64,000 bases of DNA from Vibrio sp. UCD-FRSSP16_30 (GCF_001676025.1 NZ_LZFW01000002.1:124001-188000); one strand, 5' to 3'. Shown: positions 28,105 to 42,494, numbered from the stretch's first letter. Numbers and translations are program-made. Notes: generated from the letters alone by a model not told the origin.

Positions 28105-29130
28105 TTACTCTACTTCAGTCTCTTGAGCTTCTTCAGCTTGAACTGTTGTTAATAGCATTTCACGAAGTTTGCTATCGATAGCTTGTGCAGCTTCTGGATT
28201 TTCACGAAGGTATTTACCCGCGTTCGCTTTACCTTGGCCAATTTTATCGCCGTTGTAGCTATACCAAGCACCCGCTTTTTCAATCAGCTTGTTTTTAACG
28301 CCTAGGTCAATTAACTCACCTTCACGGTTAAAGCCTTGGCCATACATGATTTGAGTTTCTGCTTGTTTAAATGGTGCTGCTATTTTGTTTTTAACGACTT
28401 TAATACGTGTTTCGTTACCAACAATCTCGTCACCATCTTTAATTGCGCCAGTACGACGAATATCAAGACGAACTGATGCGTAAAATTTAAGTGCGTTACC
28501 GCCAGTAGTCGTTTCTGGGTTACCAAACATGACACCAATCTTCATACGAATTTGGTTAATGAAGATACACATACAGTTAGACTGCTTTAGGTTACCAGTA
28601 AGCTTACGCATTGCTTGAGAAAGCATACGTGCTTGCAGACCCATGTGGCTATCACCCATTTCGCCTTCAATCTCAGCTTTAGGAGTAAGAGCGGCCACGG
28701 AATCGATAACAAGTACATCGATCGCACCAGAGCGAGCTAGCGCATCACAAATCTCAAGAGCTTGCTCACCAGTATCTGGTTGAGAAACTAATAGAGAGTC
28801 GATATTCACACCAAGCTTTTGAGCATAAATAGGGTCTAACGCGTGCTCTGCATCAATAAAGGCACATGTTTTGCCTTCACGTTGAGCTGCCGCAATAAGC
28901 TCTAAAGTCAGTGTTGTTTTGCCTGAAGATTCAGGGCCGTATACTTCAACAATACGTCCCATAGGTAAACCACCAGCACCTAGAGCGATATCTAGAGCAA
29001 GAGAGCCTGTAGAAATAGTTTCCACGTCCATAGTGCGGTTATCACCAAGGCGCATAATTGAGCCTTTACCGAATTGCTTTTCTATTTGGCCAAGTGCAGC
29101 CGCGAGAGCTTTTTGCTTGTTGTCGTCCAT
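28105..29130 (-). CDS. recA: Recombinase RecA
   Basis: A 341-residue recombinase that forms filaments on single-stranded DNA, drives strand exchange and activates LexA self-cleavage. Walker A GPESSGKT is at 65-72, the Walker [36 protein letters not shown] L1 segment and the L2 loop [21 protein letters not shown] are intact; the acidic C-terminal tail is present. The ATG at 29130 follows GGAG by six bases; an in-frame extension upstream runs toward the promoter and is not used. A LexA-controlled promoter is visible. Confidence 0.98.
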   Translation of the reverse strand: MDDNKQKALAAALGQIEKQFGKGSIMRLGDNRTMDVETISTGSLALDIALGAGGLPMGRIVEVYGPESSGKTTLTLELIAAAQREGKTCAFIDAEHALDPIYAQKLGVNIDSLLVSQPDTGEQALEICDALARSGAIDVLVIDSVAALTPKAEIEGEMGDSHMGLQARMLSQAMRKLTGNLKQSNCMCIFINQIRMKIGVMFGNPETTTGGNALKFYASVRLDIRRTGAIKDGDEIVGNETRIKVVKNKIAAPFKQAETQIMYGQGFNREGELIDLGVKNKLIEKAGAWYSYNGDKIGQGKANAGKYLRENPEAAQAIDSKLREMLLTTVQAEEAQETEVE

Positions 29131-29172
29131 TTTATGCTCCATGGAATTGGGTACTTCTAGTTGATAAACCAA

Positions 29173-29200
29173 TTATTACTGTAAATTCATACAGTGTCTA
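29173..29200 (-). promoter_or_regulatory. recA promoter with LexA (SOS) box
   Basis: Minus-strand -35 TAGACA (29200-29195), 16-base spacer, -10 TAATAA (29178-29173). The spacer is exactly CTG-N10-CAG (29179-29194), and the extended LexA box spans about 29177-29196 (plus strand TACTGTAAATTCATACAGTG). LexA bound here would block the polymerase. About 45 bases separate the -10 from the recA ATG. Confidence 0.93.
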
Positions 29201-29232
29201 GACGAAAAGTAATTTTTTTTGAATTTAAAGAC

Positions 29233-29730
29233 TTAATTCGCATTATTGATATGATTTTCAATAAGTTGCAAAGCATGATAAACAGACTGATTTCGTACTT
29301 GTGTTCGATCACCTGCAAACAAACAGCGTTGTACCTGTACAAATCCATCCTCAACCGCCAAACCAAAACACACAGTCCCAACCGGTTTATCGTCGCTTCC
29401 GCCACTAGGACCTGCAATTCCAGTAATCGATACTGCAATTTGCGCACGAGAATGCTTTACCGCGCCCAATGCCATCTCTTTAGCAACTTGCTCACTGACC
29501 GCGCCATGTTGCTGTAGTGATTGAGCTTGAACAGCTAGCATTTCCATTTTGGCTTCATTACTGTAAGTAATAAAGGCTCGATCAAACCAAGCTGAGCTTC
29601 CCGCAATTTCAGTAATCGCTTGCGCCACCCCGCCACCAGTACAAGATTCTGCCGTTGCCATCAGATAACCGTGCTTTTTTAGCAGTTTTCCTACTTGATG
29701 ACTTAAATAATCCAACGAAGTTTCAGACAT
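29233..29730 (-). CDS. pncC: Nicotinamide-nucleotide amidase (CinA C-terminal family)
   Basis: A 165-residue stand-alone CinA-C domain that deamidates NMN to nicotinate mononucleotide in NAD salvage. The catalytic motif ATAESCTGGGVAQAIT, the Tyr-containing FITYSNEAK segment, AVSITGIAGPSGGSDDKPVGTVCF and a C-terminal helix are visible. It lies upstream of recA on the same strand, a common linkage. It is divergent from mutS with an 82-base gap that must hold both promoters. Confidence 0.93.
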   Translation of the reverse strand: MSETSLDYLSHQVGKLLKKHGYLMATAESCTGGGVAQAITEIAGSSAWFDRAFITYSNEAKMEMLAVQAQSLQQHGAVSEQVAKEMALGAVKHSRAQIAVSITGIAGPSGGSDDKPVGTVCFGLAVEDGFVQVQRCLFAGDRTQVRNQSVYHALQLIENHINNAN

Positions 29731-29812
29731 TTGCTTAATTCACTTTACCGCCCATTTAAGATTCATTTATCCTAAGCTCCATTAGAGCCAATGAAAAGCA
29801 ACAGAATCTATT

Positions 29813-32380
29813 ATGTCGGTAAAATCCAAGCCAAAACACACACCAATGATGCAGCAATATCACAAACTCAAAGCTGAGAATCCTGAAATCTTGCTTTTTT
29901 ACCGTATGGGTGACTTCTATGAGTTGTTTTACGATGACGCAAAAAAAGCATCTCAGCTATTAGATATCTCTTTAACTAAACGAGGAGCTTCTGCGGGTGA
30001 ACCTATCCCTATGGCAGGCGTTCCCTTTCATGCTGTTGAAGGGTACTTAGCCAAATTGGTTCAATTAGGCGAGTCTGTGGCTATCTGTGAGCAAATTGGC
30101 GATCCTGCTACCTCTAAAGGACCGGTTGAGCGCAAAGTTGTGCGTATCATTACTCCTGGTACAGTCACCGATGAAGCATTATTAACTGAGCGCGTTGATA
30201 ACCTAATTGCTGCTATTTATCAGCATCAAGATAAATTTGGCTATGCCACACTGGACATTACTTCAGGTCGCTTTTTAATTAGTGAACCAAATACTGAAGA
30301 AGCCATGCTGGCGGAGTTGCAACGTACCAGCCCAAAAGAGCTGCTATTTCCTGAAGATTTTGTAGCAGTACAATTGATGGATGGCCGCCACGGCAATCGC
30401 CGTCGACCTGTTTGGGAGTTCGAACTGCAAACGGCAAAACAGCAGCTCAATATTCAATTTGGCACTAAAGATCTGATTGGTTTCGGTGTTGAAAAAGCGC
30501 AACTCGGCTTATGTGCTGCAGGCTGCTTAATACAGTATGTCAAAGATACCCAGCGTACAGCCTTACCACACATTCGTTCCATCACGATGGAAAGACAAGA
30601 TAACTCGGTTATTCTTGATGCTGCTACGCGCCGTAATCTAGAGATCACCACTAACCTATCTGGTGGTATTGAAAATACCTTGGCAGAAGTGTTGGACCAT
30701 ACTGCGACCGCTATGGGCAGTCGTATGCTCAAGCGTTGGTTACATCAACCAACACGCGAGGTCTCTGTTTTAAATAATCGCCTTGATGCGATTACAGAAC
30801 TCAAGCACCAAGGGTTGTATCCAGATCTCAATCAAACTCTAAAACACATTGGGGACATTGAACGTATCATCGCCAGACTGGCATTACGCTCGGCTCGCCC
30901 AAGAGATCTCGCTCGTCTTCGCTCTGCTCTTCAGCAATTGCCTGAATTAGAATCAACGCTAGACGCTTTAGAGCATTCTCACTTAAAAAATCTAGCCATA
31001 GACTCTAAACCTATAGAAAGTCTATGCGAGCTACTAGAAAGAGCCATTAAAGAGAATCCGCCAGTAGTCATACGTGATGGTGGTGTTTTGGCTGAAGGGT
31101 ACAACGCAGAATTAGATGAATGGCGAGCCCTTGCTAATGGCGCTAAGGAGTACCTAGAAAAGCTTGAATCTGATGAGCGAGATAAGCACGGCATTGATAC
31201 CCTTAAAGTTGGTTACAATGCCGTTCATGGATTTTTCATTCAGGTGAGCCGCGGACAAAGCCATCTAGTTCCTCCTTACTATGTGCGTCGTCAAACGCTC
31301 AAAAATGCAGAGCGTTATATTATTCCCGAGCTAAAAGAGCATGAAGATAAAGTTCTCAACTCAAAATCTAAAGCATTAGCGGCCGAAAAGGCTCTGTGGG
31401 AAGAGTTATTTGATCTTATATTGCCACACCTTAATACCTTGCAGCAGTTAGCCGCAGCGGTATCAGAAATTGATGTACTGCAAAACTTAGCAGAGAGAGC
31501 TGACACTCTTGACTATTGCCGCCCTGTAATCAATAAAGACATTGGCATATCAGTGAGCAACGGACGACACCCTGTTGTTGAGCAGGTGCTCGATGACCCT
31601 TTCATCGCTAACCCAGTAGAGTTACACCCAGAGCGTAAAATGTTGATTATTACCGGACCGAATATGGGCGGTAAATCCACTTATATGCGTCAAACCGCGT
31701 TGATCGCTTTACTTGCCCATATTGGTTCTTATGTACCCGCTCAATCGGCTAAAATTGGTTTACTTGACCGTATCTTTACCCGTATTGGAGCATCCGACGA
31801 TTTAGCATCAGGCCGTTCAACCTTCATGGTAGAAATGACCGAAACCGCCAATATTTTACATAATGCCACCAACCGAAGCTTAGTATTAATGGATGAAATT
31901 GGCCGCGGAACCAGTACTTACGATGGTCTGTCTTTAGCTTGGGCTAGCGCCGAATGGCTAGCCAATCAAATAAGTGCCCTAACACTGTTTGCCACGCACT
32001 ACTTTGAGCTTACAGAGTTGCCCGCTCAGTTAAAGGGGCTTGCCAATGTCCATTTAGACGCGGTAGAGCATGGCGACGATATTGCCTTTATGCATGCAGT
32101 GCAAGAAGGTGCGGCGAGTAAATCTTATGGATTAGCAGTGGCAGGACTTGCCGGTGTACCTAAGCCTGTAATTAAACAAGCACGACAAAAACTAAGCTTG
32201 CTTGAGCAACTTAGCCAGCAGCCGCAACAAAATGCGCCATCAACAGTAGAAATTGCCAATCAACTCAGCTTAATCCCGGAGCCAAGTGAAGTAGAAACAG
32301 CATTGACCGCCATTGATCCTGACGATCTTAGCCCAAGGCAAGCACTTGAAGAGCTCTATCGATTAAAGAGAATGTTATAA
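29813..32380 (+). CDS. mutS: DNA mismatch repair protein MutS
   Basis: An 855-residue mismatch-recognition ATPase. The N-terminal mismatch-binding domain carries the F-x-E motif in [14 protein letters not shown]; connector, lever and clamp domains follow; the ABC-type ATPase has Walker [10 protein letters not shown] at 615-623, the signature [18 protein letters not shown] and Walker [19 protein letters not shown]-terminal tetramerisation helix ([16 protein letters not shown]) is intact. Length matches E. coli MutS. Convergent with rpoS. Confidence 0.98.
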   Translation: MSVKSKPKHTPMMQQYHKLKAENPEILLFYRMGDFYELFYDDAKKASQLLDISLTKRGASAGEPIPMAGVPFHAVEGYLAKLVQLGESVAICEQIGDPATSKGPVERKVVRIITPGTVTDEALLTERVDNLIAAIYQHQDKFGYATLDITSGRFLISEPNTEEAMLAELQRTSPKELLFPEDFVAVQLMDGRHGNRRRPVWEFELQTAKQQLNIQFGTKDLIGFGVEKAQLGLCAAGCLIQYVKDTQRTALPHIRSITMERQDNSVILDAATRRNLEITTNLSGGIENTLAEVLDHTATAMGSRMLKRWLHQPTREVSVLNNRLDAITELKHQGLYPDLNQTLKHIGDIERIIARLALRSARPRDLARLRSALQQLPELESTLDALEHSHLKNLAIDSKPIESLCELLERAIKENPPVVIRDGGVLAEGYNAELDEWRALANGAKEYLEKLESDERDKHGIDTLKVGYNAVHGFFIQVSRGQSHLVPPYYVRRQTLKNAERYIIPELKEHEDKVLNSKSKALAAEKALWEELFDLILPHLNTLQQLAAAVSEIDVLQNLAERADTLDYCRPVINKDIGISVSNGRHPVVEQVLDDPFIANPVELHPERKMLIITGPNMGGKSTYMRQTALIALLAHIGSYVPAQSAKIGLLDRIFTRIGASDDLASGRSTFMVEMTETANILHNATNRSLVLMDEIGRGTSTYDGLSLAWASAEWLANQISALTLFATHYFELTELPAQLKGLANVHLDAVEHGDDIAFMHAVQEGAASKSYGLAVAGLAGVPKPVIKQARQKLSLLEQLSQQPQQNAPSTVEIANQLSLIPEPSEVETALTAIDPDDLSPRQALEELYRLKRML

Positions 32381-32420
32381 AATTTCGTAATATTCACAGC
32401 TAAGTAGACCCACAAAACAA

Positions 32421-32450
32421 AAAGGTCAGCATTTAAAAATGCTGACCTTT
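32421..32450. terminator. Bidirectional terminator between mutS and rpoS
   Basis: A 13-base stem AAAGGTCAGCATT / AATGCTGACCTTT with a four-base loop, flanked by A and T residues on both sides. It lies between the convergent mutS (+) and rpoS (-). Confidence 0.88.
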
Positions 32451-32493
32451 TCTAATTTAGTTAATAGCCTATTTAGCTATGATTCAAGCTTAA

Positions 32494-33468
32494 TTAGTCA
32501 TTTTCGAAGTTAAACAACGACTCCATGTTCAGGCCTTGTTTTAGCAAGATCTCTCTAAGGCGACGTAAGCCTTCAACTTGGATCTGGCGGACACGCTCTC
32601 GAGTCAGGCTAATCTCACGACCGACCTCTTCTAATGTTGACGGCTCATAGCCCAATAAACCAAAACGACGTGCAAGCACTTCTTTTTGTTTCGGGTTTAG
32701 CTCATCAAGCCAATCGATCAACGAAAGCTTAATGTCATCATCTTGAGTCGATACTTCTGGATCAGAATTGTTAATATCGGGAATAATATCGAGCAGTGCT
32801 TTGTCACCATCACCACCAATTGGAGTATCAACAGAGCTAACACGCTCGTTCAAACGAAGCATTTTGCTTACATCATCAACTGGCTTATCAAGTTGTTGAG
32901 CGATTTCTTCTGCTGTTGGTTCATGATCCAATTTTTGAGATAGCTCACGAGCAGTACGAAGATAGATATTGAGTTCTTTTACAACATGGATTGGCAAACG
33001 AATAGTACGAGTTTGATTCATCAAAGCACGTTCAATGGTTTGGCGAATCCACCAAGTTGCGTAGGTAGAGAAACGAAAGCCGCGCTCAGGATCAAATTTT
33101 TCAACCGCTCTGATCAGACCAAGGTTACCTTCTTCAATAAGATCAAGTAATGCCAAGCCACGGTTACTGTAACGACGGGAAATTTTAACAACGAGGCGTA
33201 GATTACTTTCAATCATACGTTTACGAGCCGCTTCATCGCCACGCAATGCACGTCGTGCATACAGGACTTCTTCTTCGGCGGTTAGTAGAGGAGAGAAACC
33301 TATCTCACCAAGATAAAGCTGAGTCGCATCTAGATTCTTTACCGAAGCATCAAAATCTTCTTTTGCTGATTTTTTTTCTACGGGTTCAACAATGCCTCTT
33401 CTAGCTCGTGCATTGGTTTTTTCTTCAACTAGATCTTCTACTTTTGCTGCAGTGCTATCCATGCTCAT
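32494..33468 (-). CDS. rpoS: RNA polymerase sigma factor RpoS
   Basis: A 324-residue stationary-phase/general stress sigma factor. Region 1.2 ([32 protein letters not shown]), region 2 with [58 protein letters not shown], regions 3 and 4 with the [17 protein letters not shown] helix-turn-helix are all present. GGAGG stands five bases before the first ATG. It follows nlpD, within which the main rpoS promoter lies in E. coli. Confidence 0.98.
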   Translation of the reverse strand: MSMDSTAAKVEDLVEEKTNARARRGIVEPVEKKSAKEDFDASVKNLDATQLYLGEIGFSPLLTAEEEVLYARRALRGDEAARKRMIESNLRLVVKISRRYSNRGLALLDLIEEGNLGLIRAVEKFDPERGFRFSTYATWWIRQTIERALMNQTRTIRLPIHVVKELNIYLRTARELSQKLDHEPTAEEIAQQLDKPVDDVSKMLRLNERVSSVDTPIGGDGDKALLDIIPDINNSDPEVSTQDDDIKLSLIDWLDELNPKQKEVLARRFGLLGYEPSTLEEVGREISLTRERVRQIQVEGLRRLREILLKQGLNMESLFNFEND

Positions 33469-33522
33469 AATGCCTCCAATGGCTCAACAGAGTGGCATTA
33501 ATATTTGCTTTAATGCCATCAG

Positions 33523-34338
33523 CTAGGGTAAATATCTTTCCGGGTTAACGGATTTTCCTTGATATCTAATTTCAAAGTGCAACTTAACGCCGTTAGTGCC
33601 AGTGCTGCCCATTGTGGCAATTTTTTGCCCCGCAGTTACGCTCTGTCCTTCATGGACTAACAACTTATCGTTATGGGCGTAGGCACTTAAGTAATTATCA
33701 TTATGTTTAATAATAATCAGCTTACCGTAACCACGTAATGCACTGCCAGAATAAACCACGCTACCTTTAGCGGTTGAAATGACAGTTTGCCCACGTTGAC
33801 CAGCAATATCGATCCCTTTATTGCCTTGTTCTGCAGAAGAGAACTTACTGATCACCCTTCCTTTCGTTGGCCATTTCCAAGAGGAGATGGTTGGATTAGA
33901 AGAACTTGCTGTTGTTACATTACTGTTAACACCTTGTTTAGCACCAACATACTCCTTTGTTGATGGCTTATCAACCTTTGCAGTGGTACTTTTTTTAGCC
34001 GAATGAGAAGAAGAGTGAGTCGCGGTTTTTGCTACAGTCCGGCTATGAGATGTTGTTGGAGTTATATCCTGATATTCAGGATACCAAAGCCTAATTCTCT
34101 GCCCTACACGCAAAGTATAGGGAGCTTTAAGATTATTAAAACGAATCAGGCCATTAACATTACGATCCGTTACATAGGCAATATAATAAAGGGTATCCCC
34201 TTTTGCTACCGTATAAAAGCTGCCACGATAGCTACCACGGTCGACCTGTTTATAGTCGTGGCTTCTATTTGATGGCGCGCAGCCCACCAGCATAACGATG
34301 AGCACTGCACTCATTATAGAACGTAATAATTTACCCAT
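33523..34338 (-). CDS. nlpD: Lipoprotein NlpD, amidase activator (LysM + degenerate M23)
   Basis: A 271-residue outer-membrane lipoprotein that activates the AmiC amidase during cell separation. Lipobox LVGC with C20; a LysM domain YTVAKGDTLYYIAYVTDRNVNGLIRFN..., a Ser/Thr/Lys-rich linker, then a LytM (M23) domain ending LHFEIRYQGKSVNPERYLP. The zinc ligands of active M23 enzymes are missing (NKGIDIAG in place of the HxGxD motif), which is the family rule for activators. It is four bases downstream of pcm. Confidence 0.95.
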   Translation of the reverse strand: MGKLLRSIMSAVLIVMLVGCAPSNRSHDYKQVDRGSYRGSFYTVAKGDTLYYIAYVTDRNVNGLIRFNNLKAPYTLRVGQRIRLWYPEYQDITPTTSHSRTVAKTATHSSSHSAKKSTTAKVDKPSTKEYVGAKQGVNSNVTTASSSNPTISSWKWPTKGRVISKFSSAEQGNKGIDIAGQRGQTVISTAKGSVVYSGSALRGYGKLIIIKHNDNYLSAYAHNDKLLVHEGQSVTAGQKIATMGSTGTNGVKLHFEIRYQGKSVNPERYLP

Positions 34339-34342
34339 AACC

Positions 34343-34969
34343 CTAAGCTAGCTCTCCCTGAACTAAAGGTACAAACCTAACATCTTCAATCACTTCCGAC
34401 TCAATACCGCTGGCATGCTTAACAATTTTAAGTAGTTTCTGATCGCTATCACCGACAGGAATAATCAAACAGCCCCCAATGGATAACTGAGATACAAGAG
34501 CCGATGGAAGTTCAGTTGCGGCAGCGGTCACGATGATTGCATCAAATGGAGCATGTGCACTCCATCCCTTCCAACCATCACCATATTTTGACTGTACATT
34601 ATAAATATCAAGTTGGGACAAACGGCGTTTCGCTCCCCACTGCAAAGCTTTAATCCGTTCAACGGAATACACTTTTTCCACCAACTGCGCTAAAACGGCA
34701 GTTTGATAGCCAGATCCCGTGCCTACTTCTAAGACTTTAGAGGTTGGAGTTAGTTCAAGAAGCTCTGTCATTCTCGCAACAATATAGGGTTGCGAAATAG
34801 TCTGTCCGTCACCAATAGGTAGCGCATTATTATCATAAGCTTGATGTCTCATCGCTTCAGATAAAAAATGCTCCCTTGGTAAATTAGCAATGGCTTTAAG
34901 GACCGTTAAATCACGGATACCCAATTGCTGAAGACGTTCTGACAAACGCTGAGCTTGATAATGTCCCAT
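34343..34969 (-). CDS. pcm: Protein-L-isoaspartate O-methyltransferase
   Basis: A 208-residue repair enzyme that methylates L-isoaspartyl residues in aged proteins using S-adenosylmethionine. Visible: [37 protein letters not shown], the SAM motif [18 protein letters not shown] and the post-motif [11 protein letters not shown]. The ATG at 34969 follows AAGGA closely and gives the usual 208 residues; an in-frame GTG at 34987 inside surE is less likely. Order truD-surE-pcm-nlpD-rpoS as in E. coli. Confidence 0.95.
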   Translation of the reverse strand: MGHYQAQRLSERLQQLGIRDLTVLKAIANLPREHFLSEAMRHQAYDNNALPIGDGQTISQPYIVARMTELLELTPTSKVLEVGTGSGYQTAVLAQLVEKVYSVERIKALQWGAKRRLSQLDIYNVQSKYGDGWKGWSAHAPFDAIIVTAAATELPSALVSQLSIGGCLIIPVGDSDQKLLKIVKHASGIESEVIEDVRFVPLVQGELA

Positions 34970-34971
34970 CC

Positions 34972-35718
34972 CTATCCTTTTAGCCACTTACCCATAGCAG
35001 GTAATGATTCATGCGCAGTAAGATCCACTTGCAGTGGTGTTATCGATACTTTTTTATGTTCAGTCGCATAAAAATCAGTACCTATGCCGGCATCTTGCTC
35101 CTTGCCGGGAGGACCAAGCCAATAGAGTTGCTTACCTCTAGGATCAAGTTGCTTAATCATATTTTCAGCATGATGCCTTGCGCCTAATCGAGTGATCTCT
35201 ATGTCATCTAGATCAAGATCTTGCCATGCAACATCAGGAATGTTCACATTCAGTAGGCGGTTAGTCGGAATAGGATGTGCTTGATGCTGCTCTATCAAGT
35301 AACGAGCCACCTTGGCTGCGGTTTTGAAGTGAGTTTTTCCCACTAATGACAACGCAATAGACTGCACTCCAAGAAAGTGCCCTTCCATTGCCGCTGCAAC
35401 CGTACCAGAATAAAGCACATCATCACCCAAATTAGCGCCGTGATTAATACCACTTAACACAAGATCAGGATAGTCATCTTTCATCAGCTCATTTAATGCA
35501 AAGTGTACACAATCTGTTGGTGTACCTTGCACTGAATGCACATTGGGTGCGATCTCATTCACTCTTAACGGGTTCTCAAGAGTTAATGAATTTGATGCAC
35601 CACTACGATTTCTGTCTGGGGCAACAATCACAATATCAGCGATGTCTTTTAGCTCATTAGCAAGTTCTTGAAGTCCTTGTGCATGAACGCCATCGTCGTT
35701 ACTTAATAGAATTTTCAT
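34972..35718 (-). CDS. surE: 5'/3'-nucleotidase (survival protein) SurE
   Basis: A 248-residue metal-dependent nucleotidase important in stationary phase. The N-terminus [15 protein letters not shown] holds the metal-binding DD pair at residues 8-9; the conserved [14 protein letters not shown] segment and [28 protein letters not shown] follow. It ends two bases before the pcm ATG. Confidence 0.96.
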   Translation of the reverse strand: MKILLSNDDGVHAQGLQELANELKDIADIVIVAPDRNRSGASNSLTLENPLRVNEIAPNVHSVQGTPTDCVHFALNELMKDDYPDLVLSGINHGANLGDDVLYSGTVAAAMEGHFLGVQSIALSLVGKTHFKTAAKVARYLIEQHQAHPIPTNRLLNVNIPDVAWQDLDLDDIEITRLGARHHAENMIKQLDPRGKQLYWLGPPGKEQDAGIGTDFYATEHKKVSITPLQVDLTAHESLPAMGKWLKG

Positions 35719-35732
35719 TAAGCTCGCAGCCT

Positions 35733-36767
35733 TTAAGTAAACGAACGTTCAAATGGAATCTCTTCCACAACTTCACGCATAATTGAAGTTGCAAAACAAC
35801 CAGAGTCTAACCAGAACTTAACTACAACGGCATTTTCTAAGCATTCCCAGCTCAGTGTTTCAGGAAGCAGTTTAATTACTCGACGATCATGGCGCATGCG
35901 ATTGCCACGAATTAGCGCCATCAAATCAGGCTCCGCATCAACTGCAACTTGCTCTATCTCAAGTGCTGCGTCTGTTGTTGGCAGTGCGTTATCTCCAGCA
36001 AGTGCAGCAGTAATAGCGCCGCTATAAGCCTCACTTTCCAACATCGCAGAATCAAGCAGTACATCAGCGCTGCCTTGGTTAGATAATACGTCCCCTAAAA
36101 TAGGCGTATCAAAACAACCTTGCTGCAAACGAACTGACACTATGTGATTAAAAATCCATGAGCGAGCAGTGGAAAGATATAGGCTTCGCTTATTTTGACT
36201 ACGAGTGCGCACGTTATCTCGACCCCAGCGACGCGCTTCGTCAAGGTTATTACCGTTATTACCAAAGCGTTGCTCACCAAAGTAATTTGGTACACCTTCT
36301 GTTGCGATGACTTGCAGACGCTCGTCTACCGCAGCAACGTCTGTGACTTCGCTCAGAGTGAGCTCAAAGAAATTACCTTTTAGATCGCCAGGACGCAATT
36401 TTTTGTTATGTCTTGTTTGCTCGACAATTTCAATGCTTGGGTGCATTTTAGTAAACAGGTCAAAGTTAAGATCGTCACTTTTTGGCAAGTGAATACTTAG
36501 CCATTGCTCGGTGATCGCGTGGCGATCTTTTAATCCTGCCCAGCTGACATCTTTTGATTTTACACCGCAAAATTTAGCCAGTTCATTGGCCACAAAACTG
36601 GTGTTTTCACCGGTTTTACGTATGCGCAGCATCAAGTGCTCACCACTTCCAGACAGTTCAAAGCCCAGATCTTCTTTAACCACAAAATGCTCAGCTTGTG
36701 CTTTTAATTTTGCTTTTGCCGTTGGCTTGCCGTGTAGATAAGCCAAGTTTGATAATATGTCACTCAT
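35733..36767 (-). CDS. truD: tRNA pseudouridine(13) synthase
   Basis: A 344-residue enzyme forming pseudouridine at position 13 of tRNA-Glu. The catalytic aspartate is D81 in [18 protein letters not shown]. Other markers are [22 protein letters not shown] and the insertion (TRUD) domain with [13 protein letters not shown]. Middle of the ftsB-ispD-ispF-truD-surE-pcm run, with spacings of 14-16 bases. Confidence 0.95.
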   Translation of the reverse strand: MSDILSNLAYLHGKPTAKAKLKAQAEHFVVKEDLGFELSGSGEHLMLRIRKTGENTSFVANELAKFCGVKSKDVSWAGLKDRHAITEQWLSIHLPKSDDLNFDLFTKMHPSIEIVEQTRHNKKLRPGDLKGNFFELTLSEVTDVAAVDERLQVIATEGVPNYFGEQRFGNNGNNLDEARRWGRDNVRTRSQNKRSLYLSTARSWIFNHIVSVRLQQGCFDTPILGDVLSNQGSADVLLDSAMLESEAYSGAITAALAGDNALPTTDAALEIEQVAVDAEPDLMALIRGNRMRHDRRVIKLLPETLSWECLENAVVVKFWLDSGCFATSIMREVVEEIPFERSFT

Positions 36768-36783
36768 AATATGGAGTGTGCCT

Positions 36784-37263
36784 CTAGTTAGAGTGTTGAA
36801 TCAGAACCACGGCTTCAACCGCGATTCCTTCTTTGCGTCCTGTAAAACCTAAGCGCTCAGTGGTAGTCGCTTTTACATTTACATTGCCAATATCTGTTTG
36901 TAAATCTTGCGCTATAGCTTGTCGCATATTTTGAATATGAGGCGCCATTTTCGGAGCTTGAGCCATAATAGTGACGTCTAAATTACCCAGAACATAACCC
37001 TTTTCTTGTACCAGACGATAAACTTCTTTTAGGAGTTCACGGCTATCCGCGCCCTTCCATTTATCATCAGTATCTGGGAAATGGTAGCCAATATCACCAG
37101 CAGTAATTGAGCCAAGAAGTGCATCACTGACGGCGTGCAATACAACGTCACCATCGGAGTGAGCTAAAAGTCCTTGTTCATAAGGAACGGCAATACCACC
37201 GATAATGATAGGGCCTTCGCCACCAAATTTATGTACGTCAAAACCGTGTCCAATTCGGATCAT
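36784..37263 (-). CDS. ispF: 2-C-methyl-D-erythritol 2,4-cyclodiphosphate synthase
   Basis: A 159-residue trimeric zinc enzyme of the MEP isoprenoid pathway. Metal ligands D9 and H11 (GFDVH) and H43 ([11 protein letters not shown]) are visible, with [21 protein letters not shown] and the C-terminal [23 protein letters not shown]. It overlaps the ispD stop by four bases, so the two consecutive pathway genes are coupled. Confidence 0.97.
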   Translation of the reverse strand: MIRIGHGFDVHKFGGEGPIIIGGIAVPYEQGLLAHSDGDVVLHAVSDALLGSITAGDIGYHFPDTDDKWKGADSRELLKEVYRLVQEKGYVLGNLDVTIMAQAPKMAPHIQNMRQAIAQDLQTDIGNVNVKATTTERLGFTGRKEGIAVEAVVLIQHSN

Positions 37264-37964
37264 ATTTGCTCCTGAATGTTTTTTGTTTTTAAGTAAAACT
37301 CAGCCAATGCCAAATCTTCTGGTTGCGTAATTTTAAGGTTGTCAGCTTTGCCTTCAACCAATAAAGGCGAATGACCACACAATTCCATACAAGAGGCTTC
37401 ATCTGTGACCTGACAATCATTATTTAACGCAGACTGCAAAGCATGTTGGAGCTGTTTAGCTAAGAATAATTGAGGAGTTAACGCATGCCACAAGTTGACT
37501 CGATCGACCGTCGTTTCAATTTCATTATTGTGTGCTGAGCGCTTCATCGTATCTCGAACTCGCGCCGCTAAAATAGCGCCAACTGGGTGTTGAGTTCCCA
37601 GTTTAATTAACGATGTAATATCTTGATGGCAGACATTCGGCCTTGCCGCATCATGGACTAGAACCCAATCTTGATAATGTTGCTCAGTAAGATAATCGAG
37701 TGCATTTAATACCGAATCACAACGCTCCTGACCACCAGCAACACGAGTCACTAAAGGATGGCAAGCAAGAGAGGTATCAGCGAAGTATTCATCCGTATCA
37801 CTAATGGCAATAATCACCTTTGAAATCGCAGGATGTGACAGGAGTTTCTCTACGGTATGCTCGAGAATTGTTTTGCCATGTAGCATAAGGTATTGCTTAG
37901 GTTTGTCGGCCTGCATTCGACTGCCGACTCCGGCTGCAGGGACAATAGCTATATATTTATTCAC
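37260..37964 (-). CDS. ispD: 2-C-methyl-D-erythritol 4-phosphate cytidylyltransferase
   Basis: A 234-residue enzyme that adds CMP to MEP. Signatures: the [20 protein letters not shown] nucleotide-binding start, [11 protein letters not shown], and [10 protein letters not shown]. The start is unclear: a GTG at 37964 gives a compact N-terminus ([11 protein letters not shown]) close to family form, whereas a TTG at 37997 would overlap ftsB and add 11 residues. Neither has a strong ribosome site. No ATG exists in frame near the front. Confidence 0.93.
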   Translation of the reverse strand: MNKYIAIVPAAGVGSRMQADKPKQYLMLHGKTILEHTVEKLLSHPAISKVIIAISDTDEYFADTSLACHPLVTRVAGGQERCDSVLNALDYLTEQHYQDWVLVHDAARPNVCHQDITSLIKLGTQHPVGAILAARVRDTMKRSAHNNEIETTVDRVNLWHALTPQLFLAKQLQHALQSALNNDCQVTDEASCMELCGHSPLLVEGKADNLKITQPEDLALAEFYLKTKNIQEQI

Positions 37965-37983
37965 ATTAAAACCGGTTATCGAG

Positions 37984-38259
37984 TTAGTCGTTATCAATTA
38001 TACGGTAGAAGGTCTCTCCTTCTTTTACCATACCAAGTTCGTGACGCGCTCTCTCTTCAATAGCATCAAGACCTTGCTTAAGATCGTCTATCTCAACAAA
38101 CATTTCATCGTTACGCTTACGAAGTTCGGAGTTAACAGAGCTTTGTATTGCTACTTCATCTTTTACATGACGATAATCATTAACGCCATTCTTGCCGAAC
38201 CACAACGTCGCTTGCATCAGCAATAATAAACTAAACAACAATATGGAAAAAAAACGCAC
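37984..38259 (-). CDS. ftsB: Cell division protein FtsB
   Basis: A 91-residue bitopic protein that with FtsL and FtsQ activates septal cell wall synthesis. A short basic start, one membrane helix ([19 protein letters not shown]) and a coiled coil ([41 protein letters not shown]) are visible, ending with the family's [12 protein letters not shown]. The GTG at 38259 follows GAAGGA by seven bases and yields MRFFSILLF; the in-frame TTG two codons earlier is too close to the same site. Confidence 0.93.
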   Translation of the reverse strand: MRFFSILLFSLLLLMQATLWFGKNGVNDYRHVKDEVAIQSSVNSELRKRNDEMFVEIDDLKQGLDAIEERARHELGMVKEGETFYRIIDND

Positions 38260-38407
38260 GAACAAATCCTTCTTTAATCACCAAGGTATAGGTCTGTAGA
38301 CCTTGAAACACAATTATCCTTGGATAATTCATCTTTATAACATATTCAGCTAATCGACGACACGCATCTAATGCCAATCGTAGTTAATGACAGAAAAAAT
38401 CCAAAAA

Positions 38408-38435
38408 AAAACACCTCGTATAAACGAGGTGTTTT
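38408..38435 (-). terminator. Terminator of eno
   Basis: A 12-base stem AAAACACCTCGT / ACGAGGTGTTTT with a four-base loop, followed by a long T run on the minus strand. It separates eno from the ftsB operon. Confidence 0.9.
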
Positions 38436-38492
38436 AAAGCTTAGAGCTAATAATTAACAGTAGTTGCTATTGTTGCAAGCAAATACGGAGAA

Positions 38493-39827
<1,335 letters not shown>

Positions 39828-39871
39828 TTAAGGGGCGTAATAAATATCCGCTCAACACCCCTTGTATTCTT

Positions 39872-41602
<1,731 letters not shown>

Positions 41603-41661
41603 TTATCACAGGCCTTTTTTAAATTTTTTGCGTCAAATCAATCTGGCCTGTTTCTGCTATT

Positions 41662-42465
41662 TTACTTTCGTTCCTCAAGCTTAACTAAATCCCAAAGAGA
41701 ATCTAAATACTCAAGGTTACAATCGTCTAATTTTTTGCCTTGAGCCAACACTTTTTGTTCCACTGAACGAAAGCGGCGCTCAAATTTATTATTGGCTTTA
41801 CCTAGCGCAACCTCGGGGTTGCACTTTAAATGTCGAACAAGATTAACGGTCGCAAATAGCAGATCGCCAAGTTCATCTTCGACTTTACTTTGCTCGACGG
41901 TCACTTGCAGCGCCTCGTCTAGCACCTCTTGCACTTCTTCATGAACCTTATCCACAACAGGCCCAATCGTATCCCAATCAAAGCCATGTTTAGCACAACG
42001 TTTTTGTATCTTATTGGCACGACTAAGCGCAGGCAGTGCTTTAGGTACAGAGTCTAGAATACTTTTTTCAACATTGCCTAATTGGGCTTTTTCTTTCGCT
42101 TTTTCGGCTTCCCAGTTATCGTTAATTTCTTGCTCATTAGCAAATTGAGCATCAGAAAAAACATGAGGATGGCGACGCTGTAATTTTTCATTCAGCACCT
42201 CTACCACATCATTAAAATCAAATAATTGCTGCTCTTTTGCCATTTGAGAGTAAAAAACCACTTGAAAAAGTAAGTCCCCTAATTCTTCTTTTAGGTTATC
42301 CCAATCTTTATTGTGAATAGCATCCACCACCTCATAAGTCTCTTCAATCGTATGAGGCACGATGCTATCAAAGCTTTGTTTTATGTCCCAAGGGCAACCT
42401 TTTTTAGGGTCACGTAACGTGCTCATGATAGACAGCAATTGCTCAATAGAATTAACAGATGACAT
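41662..42465 (-). CDS. mazG: Nucleoside triphosphate pyrophosphohydrolase MazG
   Basis: A 267-residue two-domain all-alpha NTP-PPase that hydrolyses NTPs and has been linked to lowering ppGpp in E. coli. The first domain has LRDPKKGCPWDIKQSFDSIVPHTIEETYEVVDAI and LKEELGDLLFQVVFYSQMAKE; the second repeats the EExxE...ExxD pattern in EVQEVLDEA and VEDELGDLLFATVNLVRH. It lies 80 bases after relA. In E. coli the mazEF toxin pair is found between relA and mazG; there is no room for it here. Confidence 0.95.
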   Translation of the reverse strand: MSSVNSIEQLLSIMSTLRDPKKGCPWDIKQSFDSIVPHTIEETYEVVDAIHNKDWDNLKEELGDLLFQVVFYSQMAKEQQLFDFNDVVEVLNEKLQRRHPHVFSDAQFANEQEINDNWEAEKAKEKAQLGNVEKSILDSVPKALPALSRANKIQKRCAKHGFDWDTIGPVVDKVHEEVQEVLDEALQVTVEQSKVEDELGDLLFATVNLVRHLKCNPEVALGKANNKFERRFRSVEQKVLAQGKKLDDCNLEYLDSLWDLVKLEERK

Positions 42466-42494
42466 AGAATTTCCAGTATTTGAAAAATAACAAA

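Noticed and set aside
37804..38226. 140-residue plus-strand frame across ispD and ftsB
   Set aside because: Antisense to two certain genes; hydrophobic stretches arise from the reverse of the FtsB coil and spacer.
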